A stretch of 64,000 bases of DNA from Bin5 sp965242905 (GCA_965242905.1 CBDETM010000002.1:4774001-4838000); one strand, 5' to 3'; counted from the first letter of the stretch, positions 35,815 to 45,178 are shown. Program-made: numbers and translations. The notes: generated by a model from the sequence alone, not told the origin.

Positions 35815-36873
35815 TCAGTTACCCATCTCAGAACCGGGCAGATAGATTGTAATGTTGGCGTTGGTCGCCTGGATAATGGGAAGCAGGTTCTCCACGAGAG
35901 ACAGAACGGAGTCCATATCGGCGCCGGGTACCAGTGCCGATACGGAGTCAAAGACGCCCAACTGCTTTGAGAGGGCAAGCACATTCTGCACTTCTCCGCT
36001 CCCCCACGACAGGTAAGGGAGACCGATGCCATTCAAGGAGATGTGAATGCCGTCGGGGTCGGTAGTCAGAGTCACAGTGTAGATGCCGGAATCGGTCAAG
36101 CCGCTGATCAGATCAGGCGGAAGGCGCAGTGCGTAGAATGGCGTACTGGTCAACACCGTCCAATCCATGTCGGACAGTTCCCCCAAGGTCCAACTGCCAT
36201 CGGCGTGATACAGGATGGGTATATCGATTGCAGGCAGGGCACCCCCAAATGTCTCCAGGACTTGCTGCTGCAGCATTCGCGCCATCGTGACTTCCGCACT
36301 CTCTTCGACTCCGCTAAGGGGAATCACATCAACCCCTTCCTGGACAGGGAATCTTAGCACGACGCCAAGGTTGAAGTTCCGCACCATTGGCAGCACCTTG
36401 TTCAGCGCGGGGACGCCCAAGCCCAAAGCGGACACGGCCTCGCCGGTTGCAGCCAGCGACTCTTCTTCCCATACCAGCGAGGGAATCCGCTGCCCGTTGG
36501 CGAAGAGCAGAATCCCTTCGTCACCGTTTGCAACGCGCAAGTGCTGGAGGTTGGAAGCTGTAAAGTGCTGCACCCAAATCGAAGGCAACGACAGCCCGTA
36601 CAGTATGGTGGCAAGCCCCAACCTGACTCCTGGTTCAGGCACGTAGAGCATACCCGGAGGCTGCTCGACATTGCCGACAATCATATGTGATAGCTCGCCG
36701 ATGGAGGCTGTGCCGTCTGATGCGTAGTCAATCACGATTGGCGGCAGGTCGATGTAGAATTCATCCGGCCCTTTCTCGACCATAGAACCAGCGTCGATTC
36801 TGGCCGTGCAACCTGAAAAAGCGATCGCGACGACTAGCAAGAGCACAGCCCAAAACGTGACGCGTTTCTGCAT
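35815..36873 (-). CDS. lipoprotein of unknown function
   Basis: A 352-residue lipoprotein: the signal MQKRVTFWAVLLLVVAIAFSGC ends with lipobox FSGC, Cys at 22. AGGAGG lies 8 bp before the ATG at 36873, which decides the start over a longer frame. The body has repeated beta-strand-like segments such as IDLPPIVIDYASDG and LRLPPDLISGLTDSGIYTVTL, and a motif of the form (I/L)-P-(S/Y)-L-x-W occurring twice (IPSLVWEEE and LPYLSWGSG). That internal symmetry suggests two copies of one domain. No known family recognised. It stands alone on the minus strand. Confidence 0.8.
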   Translation of the reverse strand: MQKRVTFWAVLLLVVAIAFSGCTARIDAGSMVEKGPDEFYIDLPPIVIDYASDGTASIGELSHMIVGNVEQPPGMLYVPEPGVRLGLATILYGLSLPSIWVQHFTASNLQHLRVANGDEGILLFANGQRIPSLVWEEESLAATGEAVSALGLGVPALNKVLPMVRNFNLGVVLRFPVQEGVDVIPLSGVEESAEVTMARMLQQQVLETFGGALPAIDIPILYHADGSWTLGELSDMDWTVLTSTPFYALRLPPDLISGLTDSGIYTVTLTTDPDGIHISLNGIGLPYLSWGSGEVQNVLALSKQLGVFDSVSALVPGADMDSVLSLVENLLPIIQATNANITIYLPGSEMGN

Positions 36874-37445
36874 TCGAGGCCTCCTGGCAATTAACGTAGA
36901 TCTCGACAATTGAGAATCCGATAATTGTGTATACTTCTCTTCGCTGTCTTGGTTCAGACTCCGCTATTGCAACCCTTTCCGGGCTGCCAAGTTCAAGGCC
37001 TGAGTCATGCCGGCCGGAAAGAGATCTTAGCAATATACTGGCCCGGGCCCCATTACTCCTGTCCGGGCAGGTCAATCCCATTCGTGGCACCGGCCAAACT
37101 TCTCCAACCGCGCACGACCGGGGCCCAAACTGTGAACCGCCAGGCCGTTGTGTATTCTACATCCCATTAAAGTGCGTGTCAATTTGAATTTGAGAGTGCC
37201 CTCCTTCGAATTGCTTGCGTTAACGCTCCGAATTCATAACGACTAATATGCTTAGGGTGATGAACACGGGGCTAACCATCACCACGTGTGCCTGCATTGT
37301 GGCCCCGTTGCAGGTATCCGCGTATCTGAAAGGGCGACTCTTTGCCGCCAGCCCTTGTCGATCTTGCTCATCAGTGACTATAATCGTCAAGAGAGGGTTC
37401 CTGGATTCGCTTAAGGGAACCTGACCCGCGTTACTCCAGAATTGT
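36874..37445. other. 572-bp divergent intergenic region
   Basis: Between the lipoprotein (minus) and trmI (plus). An inverted repeat ACAATT (36906-36911) / AATTGT (36923-36928) sits near the lipoprotein's start, next to a possible minus-strand -10 TATACA. The trmI promoter is at 37355-37384. The central part holds nothing I recognise. Confidence 0.45.
37355..37384 (+). promoter_or_regulatory. sigma-70-type promoter for trmI
   Basis: TTGTCG at 37355-37360 and a perfect TATAAT at 37379-37384, 18 bp apart. Transcription would start near 37391, about 55 bp before the first possible start codon. Confidence 0.6.
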
Positions 37446-38516
37446 GTGCAGGCAGTTGCCGTTCCGCGTGGAGGCGAGGCCGGATTGGTGGAAACAAGAG
37501 GTGCGCCGGTTTCCAGACCGGAAAGAAAGGAAGACTCAGAAAAGGGTCTGGCTCGACGGGAGGGGCCTTCCTGGGGCTCTTCATCAGAGGGGGAACGGTC
37601 GGCACCCCTTTTGACGGCGGCCGATGACCTTGTACTTCTGCTGACCGGTGGCGGAAAACGTCACTTGCTGCGTCTTCAGCCGGGGCGTTCGTTCCATTCC
37701 AACCTTGGAAAGATCCAGCATGGCGATCTGATTGACCTTCCCTACGGCACAACTGTGTACAGTCATCTGGGTCACGCAATGCTGCTGCTGGAACCGTCAC
37801 TGGACGACCGGATGACGCGGATCAAGAGGAACACGCAGATCATCTTTCCTCAAGACGCGGCCATGGTAGTGCGCCGATTAAACCTGCGGGCCGGCAGTCG
37901 TGTGATCGAAGCCGGCACTGGCAGTGGAGCTCTCACTATCGCCCTGGCATGGGCGGTTGCTCCAACCGGACGCGTGTTTTCCTATGAAATCAGGGAGGAC
38001 CACCTTCAGGTTGCACACAGCAACCTGGAGAAGATGGGGCTTCTGCAGTATGTGGAATTACAGTCGGCCTCAATCCTCGAAGGGTTCCGACAGACCAACG
38101 CAGATGCCCTGGTACTGGACCTGCGTACACCCTGGATCTTCCTGGAGCAGGCCCGTCAAGCCCTTCGCCCTGGAGGCTTCTTTGTCGCCCTGGTACCCAC
38201 AACCAACCAGGTCTGCGACCTACTGCACGGACTGGAGAGGACAGGATTTGCCGACATTATCGTAGAAGAGGTTCTCGTTCGCGGCTACAAGCCGGTACCG
38301 GATCGCCTGCGTCCCGACGACACGATGGTAGGCCACACGGTGTTCCTTACCTCGGCGCGTCCGGTCGTTGATCCGGAAGACAGTGGAAGGTGGCTTTCCG
38401 AGGAGCGCAAGCGCTACGCTGCCCGCAAGATCCTGGAAGAACGGATAGCGGAAGAGGAAGCGAGGCGGGGGTCGCAGCCAGAAGGGAGGCGGATACCCCA
38501 TCCAAAGCTGCCCTGA
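37446..38516 (+). CDS. trmI: tRNA (adenine-58-N1)-methyltransferase
   Basis: The enzyme that makes m1A at position 58 of tRNA. Signs: the N-terminal beta domain LPYGTTVYSHLGHAMLLLEPSL, then TQIIFPQDAAMVVRRLNLRAGSRVIEAGTGSGALTIAL with SAM motif I, VFSYEIREDHLQVAHSNLEKMG, and LDLRTPWIFLEQARQALRPGGFF. The start is unsure: the 356-residue frame from GTG 37446 has about 55 residues of low-complexity sequence before homology; a TTG or GTG near 37484-37487, behind GGAGGCGAGG, or a TTG near 37611 is possible. The C-terminal 40 residues are basic and acidic, an extension beyond the usual end. Confidence 0.88.
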   Translation: MQAVAVPRGGEAGLVETRGAPVSRPERKEDSEKGLARREGPSWGSSSEGERSAPLLTAADDLVLLLTGGGKRHLLRLQPGRSFHSNLGKIQHGDLIDLPYGTTVYSHLGHAMLLLEPSLDDRMTRIKRNTQIIFPQDAAMVVRRLNLRAGSRVIEAGTGSGALTIALAWAVAPTGRVFSYEIREDHLQVAHSNLEKMGLLQYVELQSASILEGFRQTNADALVLDLRTPWIFLEQARQALRPGGFFVALVPTTNQVCDLLHGLERTGFADIIVEEVLVRGYKPVPDRLRPDDTMVGHTVFLTSARPVVDPEDSGRWLSEERKRYAARKILEERIAEEEARRGSQPEGRRIPHPKLP

Positions 38517-39030
38517 ACGGTAGCAATACGTATTGGCACGTGGGACGCCAAAGGCCTCGTTTGAAGTCACTGGTAACTACAAAGCCATGTTCTGTGTGTG
38601 TACTTTGTGCGTTCGTTCCGGGGGGAATGTACCGCCAGTATTTCTGTAGCGGGCTCGCGTTGGTCGTAGCGGTGAAGATTGGGCAGATAAGGGAGTTGCC
38701 TTGTTTGTCTTGCCTGCGCTGGCATACTCGGCATGCGCCGAGACGGAGGTTGGGGGGTTGAAGCCCGGCCGCCGCGAGACGAAACTTCAAATTAGCCACA
38801 CACTCGCTACGGCGCGGACAGGAGAGGGGGCGTTGCGGGGGCGGAGCCCCCGCACAAGGGAGGGCCGAATAGGCCCGACCGCCCAAAAAAGCAGTGGTCA
38901 GTGGTTAGTAGCCAGTTGTCAGAGAGATCTTTTCCCCTGCCCCGGTGTTGATCGCGGAATGGGTCTGGCTTAGTCGTTGCGTTCGCTGTTCGATCCCTTG
39001 TTTTAACCAAAGCCACAGGAAAACTTCGTT
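38517..39030. other. 514-bp intergenic region with repeat copy C
   Basis: From 38517 to about 38798 nothing is recognised. Repeat copy C fills 38799-38980. The last 50 bp lead to the PHP gene without a clear promoter. Confidence 0.5.
38799..38980 (+). repeat. dispersed repeat family, copy C (short form)
   Basis: Starts with CACACTCGCTACGGCG, shared only with copy A. Core 38826-38885: GGGGGCG, hairpin GCGGGGGC-GGA-GCCCCCGC, GGGCC-GAATA-GGCCC, closing CGCCC. Heptamers CAGTGGT, CAGTGGT, TAGTAGC, CAGTTGT follow, then TTGATCGCGGAATGG and TTAGTCGTTGC. Confidence 0.82.
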
Positions 39031-40221
39031 ATGGTCCAAGCAAACTCCTCCCCGACTCACTTTGAGTACCACGGCAACATTCACATGCACACGACCCATA
39101 GCGATGGATTCGGTTCCTTTGAGGAGCTGATCGAAGGGGCCGTGAAGGGCGGGTTGGACTTTGTCTATGTCACCGATCACAACGTTCTGGTTCGCGAGCA
39201 GGAGGAAGGTTACAGGCGCGGTGTCCTGACTCTTGTCGGGCAGGAGGTGCACGACACGCAGCGAGAGCCTTCTGGAAACCACCTGCTCTGCCTTGGTGTG
39301 GAGTCCGACGTAAGCAGCCACGCTTCCGATCCTCAGCAGCTCATTGAGGCCGTCAACCGACAGAATGGACTGACGTTTCTGGCCCATCCAATTGAAGAGC
39401 GGACCGAGCTTTTTTCCAAGTGCTATCCGTGGCAAAGTTGGGAAGTCACCGGTTTCCATGGCGTGGAGCTGTGGAACTACCTCTCCGGGTTCCGCGGGTT
39501 CACGACCAGCTACCTGAGGGCGGCGATGGTTGGATTCTTCCCGCGGTTTTTCGCAGCCGGACCATTGCCGGATATGCTGGCAAAGTGGGACGAACTTACA
39601 CAGGAGAGACCGGTGGTGGCACTCGGCGGAACCGACGTCCATGCCATCAGGTACCGCCTTGGGCCGATAAGCCGTCGCTTTCTCAGCTACGAAGAGAGTG
39701 CTAAGGCGCTAAACACGCACATTTTGACCGACACGCCGTTGCTTGGCCCAACGTCAGATGAATCCTTTGACTTTCGTGACCCAAACACGCTGCATGACCG
39801 AAATTTAGTCCTGGAGGCGCTACGCAAAGGACACTGCTGGCTGGGCTACGACCTAGTAGGATCTACGGAGCAGTTTCGCTTCTGGGCGGAAGGCGAGCGT
39901 ATCGGGGAGGGAGAGGTTACCGGTCGGCCAGCTGCGCCTCGGTCAGGCGATGCTGAGGCATTGGGCGTGATGGGCGACTCTGTCAGCCTTGCTGAAGGGA
40001 GCTCCGTGACCTTGAAGGTACGGAGCCCAGAGGCTGCAGACATCCGCATTCTGCGCAATGGTCGAATCGTTACGCAGGGAAACGCTGAGACTCTCACCTA
40101 CCAGGCTCGCGACACAGGGGTCTACCGGGTTGAGGTATGGAAGCAAAGGTGGGGCAAGCCGCGCGGGTGGATTTTCAGCAATCCGATTTACGTCAACGGA
40201 GTACGGCCTGGCGAGAGTTGA
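39031..40221 (+). CDS. PHP domain metal-dependent hydrolase (CehA/McbA-like)
   Basis: A 396-residue protein with a PHP fold. Metal ligands visible: GNIHMHTTHSDGFGSFEEL (H-x-H, D), YVTDHN, LVGQEV, LAHP and the late GGTDVHAIRY. The C-terminal 100 residues (VTLKVRSPEAADIRILRNGRIV and TYQARDTGVYRVEVW) form a beta-sandwich, as in CehA-type proteins. PHP enzymes hydrolyse phosphoesters or carbamates; the substrate is unknown. ATG at 39031. There is no signal peptide. It follows repeat copy C and ends 80 bp before the convergent nucleotidyltransferase-like gene. Confidence 0.85.
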   Translation: MVQANSSPTHFEYHGNIHMHTTHSDGFGSFEELIEGAVKGGLDFVYVTDHNVLVREQEEGYRRGVLTLVGQEVHDTQREPSGNHLLCLGVESDVSSHASDPQQLIEAVNRQNGLTFLAHPIEERTELFSKCYPWQSWEVTGFHGVELWNYLSGFRGFTTSYLRAAMVGFFPRFFAAGPLPDMLAKWDELTQERPVVALGGTDVHAIRYRLGPISRRFLSYEESAKALNTHILTDTPLLGPTSDESFDFRDPNTLHDRNLVLEALRKGHCWLGYDLVGSTEQFRFWAEGERIGEGEVTGRPAAPRSGDAEALGVMGDSVSLAEGSSVTLKVRSPEAADIRILRNGRIVTQGNAETLTYQARDTGVYRVEVWKQRWGKPRGWIFSNPIYVNGVRPGES

Positions 40222-40300
40222 TTGAGGGCCCGTTGGCAAGTCTGCGGTTGGACCGTTTCTCCTCCACCGACTTGGGACTTGCTGTCCAAAGAGCCGACTG

Positions 40301-41263
40301 TCAGCCTGTGGAAATGCTGGCCGGCCAGTTTTGCAGTTCGGTGCTCAGGAGGGCGAGTACGGCATTTTCTGCCTTCTGTGGGTAGCGCAGCGAGTGCTTT
40401 TGCGCAAGTTGAGGGGCATACCAGCGATATAGGACGACAAGGGCGACTGCCTGCCCAACCCAGGTTGCGCCGTCACCTACGCTCTTCTGGCGGCCCGACG
40501 GCTGCAGGCCCATGCTCCTCTCGAAGGCCTCGCGTTGGGCCGGTCCCAGGAACTGGTTGATACGAGAGTTTGTGTGAGGACGGTTGCCTCCATTCAAGGT
40601 CACAACCAAGTCAAGCAGTAGAGTCTGCATCTCAGTCAACAGCAAGTATGCAGCCAGCTGTTCCCGACGCCTCACTACTGCCGGCAGCCGCGCCAGCAGC
40701 AACCAGAAACGCCCAAGTTGCGATTCAATTAACCGAGAGTCTGGCGTCCAGTTCGCCGGCTGTTTGCTGGTCAAAGATGTTCTGTCGACGCTGTCCATGT
40801 GCTCTGCAACATAAAGGAGGCGTGCAGCGCACCCAGGTCTTTCCATGCCCTCGTCTCTGGCTAACAGCGTCCAGGCGATCTCAAAGAGAAGAGCGGCCTG
40901 ACCGGTGTCGTCCAGTGCATCATCTCCGGATGGCGTCCCAACCGTGATGCCACGAAGGGAGCCACCTCTTGCCGAGTCGCTTATCTGCTCAACGAATACG
41001 TTTTCTTCCCCAAGGGTTTCTTGAATCGTATCCAGACAGTTGTGGGAAGGTCTTGACGAGGCCGCCATCTTGCTGCCATTCTGATCCCAAAGGAGATGCA
41101 GGTCGACGCTGCTCCAACGATCGGCGTCACCACGCGCCAGGGACCCCTTCAGCCAAATCACTTTGGTCTGCTCCAAAGCGGCCAGACGAGGAACCAGGGC
41201 CTGCAAAAGCGCGCGATGCCTGGGAAGTTCAGTCAATGGCGTGGATTCAAAGTTAAATTGCAT
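40301..41263 (-). CDS. nucleotidyltransferase-like protein
   Basis: A 320-residue protein. Near the start, IWLKGSLARGDADRWSSVDLHLLW fits the polymerase-beta nucleotidyltransferase pattern G-S-x3-G...D-x-D, except that the second acid is His (SVDLH), so activity may be lost or altered. The C-terminal half is helical (ESQLGRFWLLLARLPAVVRRREQLAAYLLLTEMQ, region about 190-225) as in antibiotic nucleotidyltransferases. ATG at 41263 is chosen; the longer frame reads through the promoter. A minus-strand extended -10 and a 10-bp repeat pair lie directly upstream. Substrate unknown. Confidence 0.7.
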   Translation of the reverse strand: MQFNFESTPLTELPRHRALLQALVPRLAALEQTKVIWLKGSLARGDADRWSSVDLHLLWDQNGSKMAASSRPSHNCLDTIQETLGEENVFVEQISDSARGGSLRGITVGTPSGDDALDDTGQAALLFEIAWTLLARDEGMERPGCAARLLYVAEHMDSVDRTSLTSKQPANWTPDSRLIESQLGRFWLLLARLPAVVRRREQLAAYLLLTEMQTLLLDLVVTLNGGNRPHTNSRINQFLGPAQREAFERSMGLQPSGRQKSVGDGATWVGQAVALVVLYRWYAPQLAQKHSLRYPQKAENAVLALLSTELQNWPASISTG

Positions 41264-41279
41264 GGGAATTGGAGCAGAT

Positions 41280-41299
41280 GTCGGGTAAAGCCGGGCTAA
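41280..41299. repeat. GTCGGGT-type 10-bp repeat pair at a promoter
   Basis: GTCGGGTAAA at 41280-41289 and GCCGGGCTAA at 41290-41299. The first unit is identical to the second unit of the array at 32591. It covers the expected minus-strand transcription start, about 6-8 bp past the -10. Confidence 0.65.
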
Positions 41300-41308
41300 A
41301 GTATAGCA
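41300..41308 (-). promoter_or_regulatory. extended -10 promoter element for the nucleotidyltransferase-like gene
   Basis: On the minus strand TG-C-TATACT. The leader would be about 30 nt and would include the 10-bp repeats. Confidence 0.5.
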
Positions 41309-41449
41309 TGGCCCCGGATCTGATTCCGAACGTGTCAACATGCCCCTGTAACCGGCCCGCCCTGGTATGCGTCTTTCTGGCCGTGAACGGGATTGCAATG
41401 CCCTGCTTTACTCCGCACGTAGGGGAGACGCGCCGAATGAGGGGAGTTC

Positions 41450-41458
41450 TGTTATAAT
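41450..41458 (+). promoter_or_regulatory. extended -10 promoter element for the UPF0182 gene
   Basis: TG-T-TATAAT, a perfect extended -10, about 115 bp before the ATG at 41574. No -35 match. Confidence 0.6.
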
Positions 41459-41573
41459 TGCCAACATAGGCGCAGGGGCACTGATTCTCGCGGGTTAACG
41501 GTACAGTCTGTTTCATCTGCCCCAACAGGCAGACACGCCGCCGACGGTCCCTCCTAATCGACAAGGAACAGAT

Positions 41574-44543
41574 ATGGCTGAACGCAACCCATTCCACGAA
41601 CTCCTGGAAAACCTGGATGAAGACGACTGGGAGCAGATCGAAGAAGAACTGCTGCATGATGACAACGGTCCCAGTAATCCGGGAACGCCCCGGCAAGGAG
41701 GGGGCAATGGCGGACAGGGAGGAGGCGGCCGTTTGTTGTGGTGGATGCTGATTCCCTTCCTGGTCCTCATCCTGTTCAATACCGTCCTTGGATTCTACAC
41801 GGACTGGCTATGGTATGACAGTCTCAAACTGACAAGTGTGTTCTTCACTCGTATCGGCGCCTCGCTCGGTCTGTTTGCCGCCGGGGCGCTCGCCTTCTGG
41901 CTCGTCTTCGTATTCAATGTCCTGCTGGTGCGGCGCCTTAATCCGCAGGGACTGGCAGATACGCCGGTGATCGAAGCGATTCAGGCTATAGGCGTCCGTC
42001 TAACGCCAGTCGTCCTATTGGTAGGCGCATTTTTTGCATTCTTCATGGGTACGGGGGCCTCTTCGGCTTGGGAGGAACTCCTCCTCTACTTCAATCAACA
42101 GCCGTTTGGTTTGAGCGACCCGATATTTGAGCGTGATGTAAGCTTCTTTCTTTTCACTTTGCCGATTTGGCAGTTTCTGCGCGGCTGGCTGATGACGATG
42201 CTTGTCATCACTCTTATTGCGACAGGGCTTGCCAGCGGCATTGGGTGGCGGGGATGGGGCGCGCCGGCCGCGGTTCGCGCCCACCTCAGCGTACTGGGTG
42301 CTTTGATCCTGCTATTGATCGCGTGGCAATACAGGTTGGATGCTCTGGAGCTTGTCTACAGCAGACGCGGCGCAGTCTTTGGTGCAGGCTATACCGACGT
42401 CAATGCCCAGCTACCCGCCTATACCATTCTCGTATTTGTCACCATTATCGCCGCTGTGTTGCTGCTCGTGAACGTATTCTTGCAGCAGGCGTGGCGGGCC
42501 ATCGTTGTCGTTCTGGTGGGCTGGATTGCGATTTCCGCACTGGCAGGCAACATTTACCCCAACCTAGTTCAGCGCTTCCAGGTCAACCCAAACGAGTTCA
42601 CACGCGAGCAGGAGTACATCGCACACAATATTGACTTTACACGCGTCGCTTACGGTTTGGACAGGATAGTCGACGAAAACTTCGATGCTGAGAGCGAGTT
42701 AACAGGTGAAGAGCTTCTCAGCCAACCAGATACAATTACCAACATCCGACTGTGGGACTACCGACCTCTGCTCCAGACGTACAACCAGGTGCAGGCGTTG
42801 CGGCAACAGTACCAGTTCACCGACATCGATATCGATCGCTACGATATTGAAGGCGAGCGCCGCCAACTGATGCTGTCGGCGCGAGAACTGATTCCTGAGC
42901 AGTTGGAACAACCTGCGCAGACCTGGGTAAATCGCAAACTGGTCTACACGCACGGCTACGGCGTTGCCGCTTCACCGGTGGCCGAGATCACTCCAGACGG
43001 GTTGCCGACCTTTGTGTTGCAGGACCTGCCCGTCCAAGGCATTCTGGACGTCACCCGCCCACAGATCTACTTTGGCGAGCGCACGAACGAATATGTGATT
43101 GTCAAGACTGAGACCCCAGAGTTCGACTACCCACGCGGTGAAGGGGGAAACGTTTTTACGACCTTCGAGGGAGACACCGGCATCAGGATTGGTGGTTTCC
43201 TGCCTCGACTGGCATTCGCAATTCAGTTTGCTGACATTAATCTGTTTATCAGCCAGGAGTTGACTCCAGAGAGCCAGCTTTTGTGGAGGAGAAATATACT
43301 GCGGCGTACGCTGGAAGTGGCGCCCTTCCTGCGATTCGATTCTGATCCGTACATCGTGGTCGGGGGAGACGGCAACCTATACTGGTTCCTCGACGCATAT
43401 ACCGTCAGCGGGCGCTTTCCTTACAGCGAGCCGAGTCAGTTCGGGACCAGGACCGTTCCGCCGGGCTTCAACTACATTCGTAACCCGGTCAAAATCATTA
43501 TTGACGCCTATACGGGCAAGATGAACTTTTATCTGGTCGAGCCGGATGAACCCATCGCCGCCGCCTATGCGCGCATTTTTCCGTCGCTCTTCACTTCTTT
43601 TGAGGAGATGCCGGCGGACCTCAATGCCCACATTCGCTACCCTAACGATCTCTTCAGCATTCAGGCCAGCGTATTCCGCACTTACCAGATGACCGAGCCG
43701 ACCGACTTCTACAACAGAGAGGATGTATGGGCGTGGCCGGAAGAGATTTTTGACAACCAGTCACGGCCGATGGAGCCCTACTATGTGTTGATGCAGCTCC
43801 CGGGCAGCGAGGACCTGGACTTCATTCAGATCCTTCCATTTACACCTGCCAACCGCGAGAATATGATTTCCTGGCTGGCCGCACAGAACGACCCAGAGAA
43901 GTATGGAGAGATGCTGGTATACCGGTTCGGCAAAGACTCTCTCGTGTTCGGGCCCAAACAGATTGAGGCGCGTATCGACCAGGACCCGACGATCAGTTCG
44001 CTTCTCAGCCTGTGGAACCAGCAAGGAAGCCAGGTCATTCGGGGCAACCTGCTGGTAATTCCCATTGGCGAGAGTCTGCTCTATGTCGAGCCGCTCTATT
44101 TGCAGGCAGCGACTGGCAAGATTCCCGAGTTGAAGCGAGTTATACTGGCTACCTCGGAGCGAGTGATTATGGCTGAGAATCTTGGGCTGGCGCTGGCGGA
44201 TCTGTTCGGCCAGGATATCCTCGCCGACACAAAACTGGCTGAGCTGGCGATTTCAGGAGACGGTGAAACGCCTGCCGTACGGCCAGTGGTGGAGCAGGAA
44301 GCGGTGGACGTCGACCTGGCGACATCTTCTCTTGAGGAACTGATACTGGAGGCAAACAGTCGCTACACCAGAGCGCAGGACGCTTTGTTGTCGGGCGACT
44401 GGGCTGCCTATGGCGCTGAATTGGAAGGCCTCGAAAGGATATTGGAAAGGATGTTGGAGGTGAGTGGCCTCCCCGCAGAGCCCACACCACAACCGCTGCC
44501 GTCGCCCACGCCGACGCCGGCTGCAGAAGCCAGTTCAGGATAG
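41574..44543 (+). CDS. UPF0182 (COG1615) large membrane protein
   Basis: A 989-residue integral membrane protein. After an acidic N-terminus (DEDDWEQIEEELLHDD) and a Gly-rich stretch come about seven helices up to residue 330, beginning with LLWWMLIPFLVLILFNTVLGFYTDWLWYDSL (region 50-85), with the family motif YTDWLWYDSLKLTSVFFTRI. A large extracytoplasmic part follows, with GSNVFTTFEG-like and YVVGGDGNLYWFLDAYTVSGRFPYSEP segments typical of the family, and a Pro/Thr-rich tail (PTPQPLPSPTPTPA). Function unknown in all members. AAGGAA precedes the ATG at 41574. Confidence 0.92.
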   Translation: MAERNPFHELLENLDEDDWEQIEEELLHDDNGPSNPGTPRQGGGNGGQGGGGRLLWWMLIPFLVLILFNTVLGFYTDWLWYDSLKLTSVFFTRIGASLGLFAAGALAFWLVFVFNVLLVRRLNPQGLADTPVIEAIQAIGVRLTPVVLLVGAFFAFFMGTGASSAWEELLLYFNQQPFGLSDPIFERDVSFFLFTLPIWQFLRGWLMTMLVITLIATGLASGIGWRGWGAPAAVRAHLSVLGALILLLIAWQYRLDALELVYSRRGAVFGAGYTDVNAQLPAYTILVFVTIIAAVLLLVNVFLQQAWRAIVVVLVGWIAISALAGNIYPNLVQRFQVNPNEFTREQEYIAHNIDFTRVAYGLDRIVDENFDAESELTGEELLSQPDTITNIRLWDYRPLLQTYNQVQALRQQYQFTDIDIDRYDIEGERRQLMLSARELIPEQLEQPAQTWVNRKLVYTHGYGVAASPVAEITPDGLPTFVLQDLPVQGILDVTRPQIYFGERTNEYVIVKTETPEFDYPRGEGGNVFTTFEGDTGIRIGGFLPRLAFAIQFADINLFISQELTPESQLLWRRNILRRTLEVAPFLRFDSDPYIVVGGDGNLYWFLDAYTVSGRFPYSEPSQFGTRTVPPGFNYIRNPVKIIIDAYTGKMNFYLVEPDEPIAAAYARIFPSLFTSFEEMPADLNAHIRYPNDLFSIQASVFRTYQMTEPTDFYNREDVWAWPEEIFDNQSRPMEPYYVLMQLPGSEDLDFIQILPFTPANRENMISWLAAQNDPEKYGEMLVYRFGKDSLVFGPKQIEARIDQDPTISSLLSLWNQQGSQVIRGNLLVIPIGESLLYVEPLYLQAATGKIPELKRVILATSERVIMAENLGLALADLFGQDILADTKLAELAISGDGETPAVRPVVEQEAVDVDLATSSLEELILEANSRYTRAQDALLSGDWAAYGAELEGLERILERMLEVSGLPAEPTPQPLPSPTPTPAAEASSG

Positions 44544-44647
44544 GGCAAAGGCCCTCTCCGATTCGAAGACTGTTGAGATCGTTCCTAAGCGGGCCCGTCT
44601 GGTTGTTGCGGCGCAGTAGCGGGCCGCCTGCAGGAGGAGTCGCCAAA

Positions 44648-45178
44648 ATGACAGAATTGCCGTCTTCGCCACCGCCAACCTTGCAGGATGTTCTCGAGAA
44701 CATCGAGCGGGAGTGGGAGGCGTTGCAGAAGGTCTTGTCCGACCTGAATGCCGATCAGATGATAGAGCCCGGCGAGGGAGGTTGGTCAACCAAGGATGAG
44801 CTGGCCCATCTGGCAGCTTGGGCAAGGGGACTGGCCGCCCTGGTGAGAAAGCAGCGACGCTACCCGCCGATGGGCCTGCCTGACGACGCGGCACCCCATA
44901 CTTACGGTATTGAACGCATGAACCAGCTCATCTTCGAGCGCAATCGGGACCTGGCGCTCGGCGACGTACTGGCAGAGCTACAAGAAGCGCATCGGGACGC
45001 GTTTGCGGCCGTTTCCGAACTTTCCGACGACGATCTGCTGCTTCCCTATGACGACTTTCAGCCCCAGGACCGCCGCCCAGACGGGCACACGCCCATATTG
45101 TGGCGCATTGCCGGCAACACTTACGGGCATTACGCCGAACACCGAGAGACCATCGAACGCCTGTGGAGCAAAGAATGA
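44648..45178 (+). CDS. DinB-like four-helix protein (DfsB/ClbS type)
   Basis: A 176-residue helical protein of the DinB-like superfamily. Marks are MIEPGEGGWSTKDELAHLAAWARGL, where the His is the first metal-site candidate, and RIAGNTYGHYAEHRETIERLW near the end with the H-x3-H pair. ClbS/DfsB members act in thiol chemistry or in detoxifying DNA-damaging compounds; that link is by family only. GCAGGAGGAG lies 8 bp upstream of the ATG, deciding the start. The next gene overlaps by four bases (ATGA), so the two are translationally coupled. Confidence 0.83.
   Translation: MTELPSSPPPTLQDVLENIEREWEALQKVLSDLNADQMIEPGEGGWSTKDELAHLAAWARGLAALVRKQRRYPPMGLPDDAAPHTYGIERMNQLIFERNRDLALGDVLAELQEAHRDAFAAVSELSDDDLLLPYDDFQPQDRRPDGHTPILWRIAGNTYGHYAEHRETIERLWSKE

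Larger units (their letters stand above)
41264..41573. other. 310-bp divergent promoter region
   Basis: Contains two extended -10 elements facing away from each other (minus at 41300-41308, plus at 41450-41458) and the 10-bp repeat pair at 41280-41299. The central 41310-41440 holds nothing recognised. Confidence 0.55.
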
